A stretch of 64,000 nt of DNA, from NCBI RefSeq assembly GCF_001517085.1, contig NZ_LRAC01000127.1, forward strand, positions 1-64,000, written 5' to 3'. The stretch's first letter is position 1. Every line of letters starts with the position of its first letter. Position numbers and translations under genes: made by a program. Source of the stretch: Paenibacillus sp. DMB5 (lineage in GTDB: Bacteria; Bacillota; Bacilli; Paenibacillales; Paenibacillaceae). This document shows positions 17,330-24,115 of the stretch, piece by piece. The notes beneath the pieces are model-generated. The model had not been told where the DNA came from and made no database searches. It saw nothing but the letters and a program-made list of their open reading frames with translations.

Positions 17330-18013
17330 TTATTCAATGAATACTGCGACAGCCCGGATGGGGGAGCCGGTGCCTTTGCGGATTTTGAGCGGGAGCCCGA
17401 AGTAGAGGAAGCGCTTCTGCGCGATTAGGTCGAGGTTGCACAGGTTCTCGGTGTTGGTCAGCTTGTATTCACGGCAGATCAGATGTCCGGCAAAGGTGGT
17501 GTCCAGCGGATTATCGATTGATGGCGCATCTATGCCAATATTGACGACACCTTGCTGGGCCAGCCATTCGGCCGCCCCATAATCCAGGCCGGTATAGCGG
17601 GTGAGCCATTCATCTGTACCATACGCACGGTTATAGTGGCCGGTGTAGAGCAGCACGATGTCCCCTTTGTCGAGGTGGAGATAACCTTTGCTTAGCGCCA
17701 ACTGCAGATCGCTGCGGGTAATATAGGCATCCGGTGAAATATGCGAGAGATCAAGGCAGACAGCCGGGCCGTAAAAATACTCCAGCGGCATCTCGTCAAT
17801 CGTTGCCCCTTGCGGGTCATATTCATAGACGGCATCACTGTGGGTGGGGCCATGCTCGTTGATGAGCAGATTGTTTGTGGCGAACTCGAAGCCAAGCTTC
17901 TGTAAGCTCTCCTCATGGCTCATATTCGGAAAGATCATCGTCTTCTGATGCGGCGGAAACACCGGCATGCCCTGATAGATTTCCTGGGACAGATCAATTA
18001 CCCGGATTCCCAT
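17330..18013 (-). CDS. Cyclase-family (kynurenine formamidase-like) metal-dependent hydrolase
   Basis: 227 residues of the cyclase/formamidase family, Zn- or Mn-dependent hydrolases that open amides, lactams or formamides (kynurenine formamidase, isatin hydrolase). The metal motif is present in modified form near residue 54 (INEHGPTHSDAVYEY, family HxGTHxDAP), followed by DKGDIVLLYTGHYNRAYG and VGIDAPSIDNP. ATG 18013 follows AAAGGAGGCC. It lies 115 bp downstream of adenine deaminase on the same strand and abuts the DUF1989 gene. Here it may open a ring amide produced from a purine or related heterocycle; substrate assignment is inference. Confidence 0.86.
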   Translation of the reverse strand: MGIRVIDLSQEIYQGMPVFPPHQKTMIFPNMSHEESLQKLGFEFATNNLLINEHGPTHSDAVYEYDPQGATIDEMPLEYFYGPAVCLDLSHISPDAYITRSDLQLALSKGYLHLDKGDIVLLYTGHYNRAYGTDEWLTRYTGLDYGAAEWLAQQGVVNIGIDAPSIDNPLDTTFAGHLICREYKLTNTENLCNLDLIAQKRFLYFGLPLKIRKGTGSPIRAVAVFIE

Positions 18014-18128
18014 GGAAGAGGCCTCCTTTTGTTGATTGTGGTAAAAGCAATGAGTCTGACTGGCCGGTGCCGGCGAGTGAAGCGCTGCTTAAGCAGAGAT
18101 GGCAAACAGTGGAAATCACCAGTGCCGG

Positions 18129-19943
18129 TCAGACCAGCGGCGGCAGTACAGTGAAGGCATCAGCATCGATCAGGCCGATGTCGGTGATTTTCCATGCCGG
18201 GCTGGTGACGAGTGAGAGGAAGGAGAGGTGCATGAACGGCACATGCAGTGTACAGCCCAGCTCCTCGCGGGCCAGCCGGTGCAGCTCGGTGATTCGGGCG
18301 CTCATCTCTTTGCCGGTCAGCTCGTCGGTCATCAGGCCGCCGATCCGCAGCGGCAGGTCACCGACCACCTTGCCGCCCTCAATCATCGCAATTCCGCCGT
18401 CCATGGCAATAACCCGGTTGACGGCTGTCACCATATCGGCGTAATTGGTGCCGGTGACAATGATGTTGTGGGTATCGTGTGCCACGCTTTCGGCGATGGC
18501 CCCGGCTTTCAGCTTCATGCCAAGGACAAAGGTTTTGCCGATCCTGCCGCTGCGGCCGTGCCTTTCAACGACAAGCAGGGGCAGGAGGTCATTGTCTACC
18601 GACGGCTGGACGACACCGTCTTGGACTTGGGCGGTGTAGATACCGGCTCCGGTCAGATTCTGGTCCGGGATCACCTCAATGGCACGGACCTGTACACTGC
18701 CTTGCGCCCCGCCGGAGGAGAGCTGCAGGTCCGTAAGCTTGACCGGCTTCCGCTTGACCGACTTTTTGACGGAATCAGGGTAGATATAGGACGGAATGTC
18801 ACGGGTCAGTTCACCGTTCTCGGCCAGCTTTACTCCGCCGATATAGACCTGGGCAATGGTCATCTGCGCCAGGTCGCTGATGACGGCGATATCGGCTTTT
18901 TTGCCGGGAGCAAGCAGTCCGATATCCTGGAAGCCGAAATGAGTGGCCGGATTAATCGTCACCATCTGGATGGCTTCAACCGGATCAATGCCTACGGCGA
19001 TCGTCCGGCGGACAATGTCGTTCATATGCCCGAATTTGAGCAGGTCCTCAGGGACCATATCGTCCGAGACCAGGATTGCACGCCGGGAATCCATTCCTTC
19101 CTCGGTGATGGCGCGGATGCATTCGGCCATGTTGCGCTGCGAGGAGCCCTCGCGCATGAACACGCTGACCCCGTAGCGCAGCTTCTCCATCATTTCTTCC
19201 TTGGTTGTTGTCTCGTGGCAGGAGACATGGCCGCCGCCGCAAATGATGTGGGCTGCCAGTTCCGGGCCGGATAGGCCAGGGGCGTTGCCTTCGATGGTTT
19301 TGCCGATGGCTTTGGCATAAGAGACGGAAGCCAGCAGATCATCTATGAGATAAGGTGCGTTGTTGTACACCGGATGGACATTGCTGAAGCCCTGCAGCTC
19401 ACCGATGCCCTGCACGTAATCATCGTTCAGCAGGTCCTGCATATCCTTGGAGGTAATGTCTGCGCCAGCGGTTTCCAGACCGGGTACATCGGGAGTGAGA
19501 CAGGGGACGGTAAACAGAACACGGTTAGGCAGCGTTCGCGCCTCATCAATCATCGCCTTCATGCCGGGCACGCCCAGCACGTTGCCGATTTCATGCGGGT
19601 CAGCTACCAGGGTGGTCGTTCCTGTTGGGATGGACAGCTTTGAAAATTCCGTAACCGTCAGCATCGCGCTCTCAAAATGCATATGGGAATCGATAAAGCC
19701 CGGGCTGATGAACTTTCCGCTTACGTCTTCAACGACTGTTGCGGGTCCGATCAGCTTATCGGCTTGACCGACAAGCAGAATCCGGTCGCCTTTGACAGCA
19801 ACATCGCCGGGATAGATTTCACGGGTAATCACGTTAATAATATAGCCGCCCTTCAGCACCAGGTCGGCATAGGCGCTGCCGGAGAGCAGCACATCAATCA
19901 TCCGCCGGCGCTGAACAGCATCTTTTATATCTGTTGTTAGCAT
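18129..19943 (-). CDS. ade: Adenine deaminase family amidohydrolase
   Basis: 604 residues, the usual length for bacterial adenine deaminase (adenine + water to hypoxanthine + ammonia). Visible landmarks are ADLVLKGGYIINVITREIYP near the start, the metal motif GFIDSHMHFESAML near residue 95, DPHEIGNVLGV, then HETTTKEE, REGSSQRN and LVSDDMVPEDLL, and the C-terminal deaminase domain (DTHNIIVTGTNYADM, then GGIAMIEGGK). It has no cargo-type extension. ATG 19943 starts 3 bases after the stop of the BMC vertex gene and overlaps AGGAGGTG in that gene end, so the two are tightly coupled. The shell-protein context raises the possibility of a related purine amidohydrolase activity. Confidence 0.92.
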   Translation of the reverse strand: MLTTDIKDAVQRRRMIDVLLSGSAYADLVLKGGYIINVITREIYPGDVAVKGDRILLVGQADKLIGPATVVEDVSGKFISPGFIDSHMHFESAMLTVTEFSKLSIPTGTTTLVADPHEIGNVLGVPGMKAMIDEARTLPNRVLFTVPCLTPDVPGLETAGADITSKDMQDLLNDDYVQGIGELQGFSNVHPVYNNAPYLIDDLLASVSYAKAIGKTIEGNAPGLSGPELAAHIICGGGHVSCHETTTKEEMMEKLRYGVSVFMREGSSQRNMAECIRAITEEGMDSRRAILVSDDMVPEDLLKFGHMNDIVRRTIAVGIDPVEAIQMVTINPATHFGFQDIGLLAPGKKADIAVISDLAQMTIAQVYIGGVKLAENGELTRDIPSYIYPDSVKKSVKRKPVKLTDLQLSSGGAQGSVQVRAIEVIPDQNLTGAGIYTAQVQDGVVQPSVDNDLLPLLVVERHGRSGRIGKTFVLGMKLKAGAIAESVAHDTHNIIVTGTNYADMVTAVNRVIAMDGGIAMIEGGKVVGDLPLRIGGLMTDELTGKEMSARITELHRLAREELGCTLHVPFMHLSFLSLVTSPAWKITDIGLIDADAFTVLPPLV

Positions 19944-19946
19944 CTG

Positions 19947-20228
19947 CTACACACCTCCTGGCTTGGCGCAATCTATACTGTCCACAATTCCGACAATCGC
20001 GGCATCAACCGGGGCATTCGGATGCTGTGCTGCTCTTGAAGCCACGCTGCCCACCGCATAAATGATCGTTTCGCCGATTCCCGCACCCACTGTATCAACA
20101 GCAATAATCGGCTGGCCGGCAGGTGTCCGGTCGGGTAGCATTGGCTGAACGATAAGCAGCTTGGCGCCGATGAGATTGTCATCTTTTCTTGTTGCCACGA
20201 CATGCCCCGTAATGATTCCCAGCTTCAT
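19947..20228 (-). CDS. BMC vertex protein (EutN/CcmL family)
   Basis: 93 residues, the normal size of the pentamer-forming proteins that cap the vertices of bacterial microcompartments. Family marks: KLGIITGHVVATRKDDNLIG at the start, KLLIVQP, IAVDTVGAGIGETIIYAVGS in the middle and PVDAAIVGIVDSI at the end. ATG 20228 follows GAGGTGA. Only one vertex gene is seen. Together with three hexamer-type genes it is enough in principle for a closed shell. Confidence 0.95.
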   Translation of the reverse strand: MKLGIITGHVVATRKDDNLIGAKLLIVQPMLPDRTPAGQPIIAVDTVGAGIGETIIYAVGSVASRAAQHPNAPVDAAIVGIVDSIDCAKPGGV

Positions 20229-20270
20229 GTGATTGTCACCTCGTATGCTTGATGGTTGAATCGGTTGAAT

Positions 20271-21011
20271 CTAAAGGATAATCTCAATGCCATATTGCCT
20301 GGCGAGATCAGCGGCCAGCGGAGTTATTACTGCCTGGGCAGCAGCATGAATGGACGTCCGGCCGAGCTTTACTGCATTCTGAATGTCCTCAGCGGTCAGT
20401 ACCTGCCTGTGCAGCCGTGACTGTGCAGAGGTTATCCAATGGTCCACCTGATCCGGCTCAAGCAGTGTGATACCGAAGCCTTCAATAGCTTCCAGCTTGT
20501 GCTTCATTGCTGTCTTCAGCCCGCGAGGGGCATGCAGCAGGCCTTGCTCCCCCCAGCGGTAATGGCCCGGTTCGGCCCCCAGGGTCAGTGCCCCGGCAGG
20601 CTTGCCGGCACAGATAAAGCGGATAATCAGCTCTACGTAAGGATCACCGGCATCCAGCATGGATAGGCGGGATAGCAGGGGCAATGAGAGAACCGGAATG
20701 AACAGAAGATCAGCAGCGTCCGGTGCAAGTGAGTGGAGCGCAGCGGAGGTGGTGATATCGTCGATCCCTGTTTTAGCCGCCAGCTGCTGAGCTGTGTGAT
20801 TCTTGAGGAGCTGCTCATCTGCTGCAAGCTTCAGCCTCAATCCGGAACGGTCCAGCCGCCGGATGGCGGTATAGCCTTCCTCCATGCCGATGAAGTGGCC
20901 GGCCAGCAGAACGAGGACCCGGGGGAAGTCCTTATTCAGCTCCTCTTCTCTGGACCGGTAGGCCAGGCTGAGCAGGGTATTGGCCGCAACCGTACTATGC
21001 CGGCTGTCCAC
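20271..21011 (-). CDS. Flavoprotein-like BMC-associated protein
   Basis: 246 residues. The first ~150 look like a flavin-binding Rossmann-type domain (FPRVLVLLAGHFIGMEEGYT, then RSGLRLKLAADEQLL and DLLFIPVLSLPLLSRLSMLD). The C-terminal ~45 residues (LTAEDIQNAVKLGRTSIHAA, then ITPLAADLARQYGIEI) resemble a module found at the end of several ethanolamine- and propanediol-BMC accessory proteins. GTG 21011 begins 8 bases after the BMC shell stop codon and has only a weak AAGG upstream, suggesting translational coupling. It is probably cargo or an assembly or cofactor protein. I recognise the type but not a specific function. Confidence 0.7.
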   Translation of the reverse strand: MDSRHSTVAANTLLSLAYRSREEELNKDFPRVLVLLAGHFIGMEEGYTAIRRLDRSGLRLKLAADEQLLKNHTAQQLAAKTGIDDITTSAALHSLAPDAADLLFIPVLSLPLLSRLSMLDAGDPYVELIIRFICAGKPAGALTLGAEPGHYRWGEQGLLHAPRGLKTAMKHKLEAIEGFGITLLEPDQVDHWITSAQSRLHRQVLTAEDIQNAVKLGRTSIHAAAQAVITPLAADLARQYGIEIIL

Positions 21012-21019
21012 GGCCTTGA

Positions 21020-21301
21020 TTATTCAATGCCCTTGGACAGAAGGGCACGTTCAACTTCACTGTGCGGGCGGGGAATAACATGCACCGACACCAGCTCCCC
21101 GACACGTTTGGCTGCTGCGGCTCCTGCATCAGTGGCTGCCTTTACTGCACCGACATCTCCCCGGACCATTACGGTTACGAGACCGAAGCCGATTTTTTCG
21201 TAGCCGCAAATCTCTACGTTAGCTGCCTTTACCATTGCATCCGCAGCCTCGATTGCGCCTACCAGACCTTTTGTTTCGATCAAGCCGAGTGATTCTCCCA
21301 T
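21020..21301 (-). CDS. BMC-H shell protein
   Basis: 93 residues, a single BMC domain forming hexamer tiles of the shell. Motifs: GESLGLIETKGLVGAIEAAD, EKIGFGLVTVMVRGDVGAV with the usual hydrophobic core, and PRPHSEVERALL at the end. Closest in character to PduA/EutM/CcmK. The pore loop region (between KIGFGLV and the following strand) is small and neutral, compatible with a small polar substrate, though the pore sequence was not modelled. ATG 21301 follows GGAGGT. Confidence 0.95.
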   Translation of the reverse strand: MGESLGLIETKGLVGAIEAADAMVKAANVEICGYEKIGFGLVTVMVRGDVGAVKAATDAGAAAAKRVGELVSVHVIPRPHSEVERALLSKGIE

Positions 21302-21360
21302 GTGAATAACCTCCGTTAATTTAGATTTAGGGTTAATAAAATCGCAGCTGTTACATTTGG

Positions 21361-21813
21361 TTAATCCGTTGAGTCTTCATCCTGTGCATCTGGTGCTTTG
21401 TCAGTTCCGGCTGCCTGTTCTCCCTTAGCGGATTCGGCAGCAGCCGTCTTCGGAGGGGCAGCAGTTGCAGGAGAAGCGGCTGCAGCAAAAGTGCTGTCAG
21501 CACCCGGACCGTCAGTAGCTTCCGGCAGCAGATAGTTGCCAAGTATCTTGCCGGTTACATCACTGTGCGCCTTGGCAATGACATGGGCGGATACTACTGT
21601 GCCAATCCGCCGGCCTTCTGCCTGACCGGCTTCGACAGATGCGGTTACAGCAGCGACATCGCCGCTGAAATGCAGGGTAACGCCCAGTGAGCCGCCGACT
21701 CCGATGATCTTCTCAACGGCAACGAGCTGCACATCCGCCGCTTTGAGCGCGGCATCTGCCGCCGAGACAGCGGTGGTAAACCCCAGCGTCTCGATTAAAC
21801 CAAGTGCTTGCAT
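21361..21813 (-). CDS. BMC-H shell protein with long Ala/Pro/acidic tail
   Basis: 150 residues: a normal BMC domain to about residue 95 (MQALGLIETLGFTTAVSAAD, then EKIIGVGGSLGVTLHFSGDV, then VSAHVIAKAHSDV) followed by a ~50-residue low-complexity tail rich in Ala, Pro, Glu and Asp (FAAAASPATAAPPKT and DAQDEDSTD). Extra residues in the GVGGSLGV loop suggest a different pore from its two sister proteins. Tails of this kind in other BMC systems may recruit cargo or face the cytosol. ATG 21813 follows AAGGAGG. Confidence 0.93.
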   Translation of the reverse strand: MQALGLIETLGFTTAVSAADAALKAADVQLVAVEKIIGVGGSLGVTLHFSGDVAAVTASVEAGQAEGRRIGTVVSAHVIAKAHSDVTGKILGNYLLPEATDGPGADSTFAAAASPATAAPPKTAAAESAKGEQAAGTDKAPDAQDEDSTD

Positions 21814-21861
21814 GAAGAGTGCCTCCTTGTTCTTTGATCCGCTGAAGGGCAGCGGTTAAGC

Positions 21862-22863
21862 TCACCGGTGCGGAGAGGACAAGCCGGCGAGTCCCGGCGC
21901 AGCAGCAGTCATCTGGCCGGCGGTACCGGTGAGAATACAGTAGCCGCGCTCGGTGCTCAGGCGCAGGCCTGAGCCGGGATTACGCTGCAGCCACTGTTCG
22001 GCGATGCCGATGCTGTGCCAGCGGGACGTACCGGCTACAATGGCAACGGCTTCCTGCGGCCCGCCGCTGAAATAGCGGCGAAGCAGCCGGCCGGGCTCCC
22101 GGCTGATCCAAACCCGGACGGCTGAGCCTGAGCCGTCCTGCATCCGGGCGGTGAGCTGCTTAAGCTTATCAGCGATCACACGGTGATCCGCGCCGAACAG
22201 CTTAAGCTCAAAGCCGCCGCCGTCTGTGCTCCAGCTGATATCGGCCTCCAGGCCGGAATCCTGCGGGAGCAGCTCTTCGGCGGCAAACAGCTGGCCTGGA
22301 TGGCAGTCCGGCGCGCTGATGACCCCGGCTGCGCTGTAATTCCGGCCCGGGCTGCCAAGCAGAGGGCGGAGTTCGTCGCTGATGCGGGGGAACAGCCAGA
22401 CCTCCATATCGGCTGCAGGGAGGCGGTGCGGCTCCAGCGGGTCCTGCGCTTCTGCACGGACGGACGGTCGTGCAGGGGGGCTGCCAGGGAAGCCGTTATC
22501 CTTCTGCTCCGGCCGGGATAAGGTGCGTTGCAGCAGCGGGGACAGGTATTGCTCTGCGAATTGCTTTTCCGGTACCGGTGATACATCAACCGGTGCTGCG
22601 GGCTTATGTGCCGGGATTACTGCACCGGCGGCAATCGTGGCCAGACGTTTGGCCGCCTGCTCCTTCTGGTAATTGGTCCGTTTCAGCGGAAGCGTCGGCC
22701 CCGGCTTAGGGCAATTCCCGGGAGCAGAGCAGGTATGCGTGCAGTTGTCTTTGCTGTTTGCTGTGCAGGCTTCTGCAGAGGCAGCGGAGCTTAATGAAGC
22801 CGGTGCGGCAGTGCGGTTCCGCTGCAGGACCTCGGACACAACGTCTTTCATAAAACTGGACAA
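21862..22863 (-). CDS. Uncharacterised BMC-operon protein with cargo-type N-terminal helix
   Basis: 333 residues, unrecognised. The N-terminus (SSFMKDVVSEVLQRN) is a short amphipathic helix followed by an Ala/Ser-rich linker, just as in encapsulation peptides of BMC cargo. Next comes a cysteine cluster (CTANSKDNCTHTC and GNC, five Cys within about 20 residues), a Pro/Ala-rich middle, and a C-terminal half (from ~170) with alternating strands and helices (FELKLFGADHRVIADKLKQL). Start is TTG 22863, 9 bases after GGGAGG. Between shell genes, it may be a scaffold that joins cargo to shell, or a redox protein using the cysteines. Function unknown. Confidence 0.8.
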   Translation of the reverse strand: MSSFMKDVVSEVLQRNRTAAPASLSSAASAEACTANSKDNCTHTCSAPGNCPKPGPTLPLKRTNYQKEQAAKRLATIAAGAVIPAHKPAAPVDVSPVPEKQFAEQYLSPLLQRTLSRPEQKDNGFPGSPPARPSVRAEAQDPLEPHRLPAADMEVWLFPRISDELRPLLGSPGRNYSAAGVISAPDCHPGQLFAAEELLPQDSGLEADISWSTDGGGFELKLFGADHRVIADKLKQLTARMQDGSGSAVRVWISREPGRLLRRYFSGGPQEAVAIVAGTSRWHSIGIAEQWLQRNPGSGLRLSTERGYCILTGTAGQMTAAAPGLAGLSSPHR

Positions 22864-22903
22864 GGGTAATCACCTCCCTGATAACTTGAATACGGACTGC
22901 AGG

Positions 22904-23170
22904 CTAGAGCAGCATTCTGGCGAGATCGGCATGCGGACGCGGAATGACGTTGGAGGATACGAGCTGCCCGCCGGTCTTCGGATAAGCGGCAATGCCGGCA
23001 TCAACTGCAGCGGTTACCGCTGCCACATCACCTTCGACAATGACGGTAATGAGGCCTGAGCCAACCCGCTTGAAGCCGGCCATCCGCACATTGGCGGCTT
23101 TGCACATGGCATCCAGCGCTTCGAGCGCAGGGGTCAGGCCGCGTGTTTCAATTAAACCGATTGCTTGCAT
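22904..23170 (-). CDS. BMC-H shell protein (first gene of the BMC operon)
   Basis: 88 residues, a minimal single BMC domain: MQAIGLIETRGLTPALEALD, then KRVGSGLITVIVEGDVAAV and PRPHADLARML. It is nearly a bare hexamer tile, ~60% like the 21020 protein by eye, so the two probably arose by duplication. ATG 23170 follows GGAGGTGG. It opens the minus-strand unit 23170-16703; upstream lies a 945-bp repeat-filled gap, and I could not define its promoter with confidence. Confidence 0.95.
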   Translation of the reverse strand: MQAIGLIETRGLTPALEALDAMCKAANVRMAGFKRVGSGLITVIVEGDVAAVTAAVDAGIAAYPKTGGQLVSSNVIPRPHADLARMLL

Positions 23171-23331
23171 GATCCACCTCCTAAAAAGTGTTGCAGGCGG
23201 TACTCCTGCTTAAATATGAAATCTGAAGTATGAGCCTGATGATTGGCCGGATAAGAGATAAGGTGAGGAAGGGTGGTGGCGGACATGAGACAGAATGCTA
23301 ATATTCTCCTGGAACGTTGAGTCCCCAGCAT

Positions 23332-23519
23332 TTAGTTGGAAATCCGCCACTTAATTCCGCGAAATCTCAATATTTCTAATCACTAATTGGAAAATCAGCA
23401 CTTATTTTTGAATGTAAGTCCCTTTGCTGGCTTAATCGGCAGAATTAAGTGGAATTTTTCCAATTAGATTCCCTTTTTCGGGCGCTTTGCTAAAAATAGA
23501 TGACGATTTTCCACTTAGC
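23332..23519. repeat. Cluster of ~24-bp intergenic motifs (family A)
   Basis: A motif close to TAATTGGAAAATCNGCACTT occurs at 23332-23356 and 23384-23406, inverted at 23442-23466, and partly at 23501-23519. The region codes for nothing recognisable. Clusters of short degenerate motifs in both orientations suggest an expanding intergenic repeat or multiple sites for a DNA-binding protein. Confidence 0.7.
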
Positions 23520-23570
23520 TGAATCAGCCGTATAAGGTAGAACCAGCGTTATAAAGCAGCAACTCGGAAG

Positions 23571-23710
23571 CCACTGGGCAGGTACTCGACAGCAACTGGG
23601 CAGGTACTTGACAGCAACCGGGCAGGTACTCAACAGCAACTGGACAGGTACTCAACAGCAACTCAACAGCAACTCAACAGCAACTCAACAGCAACTCAAA
23701 AGCCAGTCAA
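23571..23710 (+). repeat. 22-bp and 11-bp tandem repeat
   Basis: Four 22-bp units of the type CAGCAACTGGGCAGGTACTC plus two bases are followed by four or five 11-bp units CAGCAACTCAA. Since the second half of the long unit ends like the short one, the array appears to have changed unit length by internal deletion. No reading frame of interest runs through it. Confidence 0.9.
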
Positions 23711-23724
23711 TAGAAGCACAGCGT

Positions 23725-23912
23725 AGTTGCACTCCATACAACTAAAAGTCCGTTTTTTCCGTTCAACTTCGCTTTAAGTGTATTTCGTGCAATTAAACTC
23801 ACGTAAAAGGCCCGTTTTAGCCGAACTGGGCACTTTTAGTTGTACGAAATACAGCTATCAGGTGCACAAAGGGAGAAACAGCTGCTTTTAATTGCACAAA
23901 CTACAACTATCC
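23725..23912. repeat. Cluster of ~25-bp motifs (family B), also at 58.5 kb
   Basis: Copies of a motif like CTTTTAGTTGCACGAAATAC appear at 23831-23860 and 23884-23912, and inverted or partial at 23725-23749 and 23772-23799. Relatives occur at 58474-58582. The rest of the gap 23171-24115 holds no gene I can support. Confidence 0.7.
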
Positions 23913-24115
23913 GGGTCAAAAGAGGGTGCCCTTTGGTTCCAGATAGCTTCATTCAGCACAGGAATCAGCAGGCAGCAGGCTGACGTAGTCCCGGACATTT
24001 ATCCTTGCCTATACAACTTCGCTCGCTCTACTAAGCCTCGCTCTACCAAGGCTCACCTACCCAGCCTCGCCCGGCATAGTTCGCCCTGCACCTCCCCAAC
24101 CCACACATCCCAACT

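Noticed and set aside
18052..18135. Long imperfect hairpin after adenine deaminase as a terminator
   Set aside because: GTCTGAC arms pair, but no T-run follows on the minus strand and the cyclase gene behind has a good ribosome binding site, so read-through is likely.
18228..19274. 348-codon plus-strand reading frame
   Set aside because: Antisense shadow of adenine deaminase, with His/Asp/Gly-rich composition typical of such shadows.
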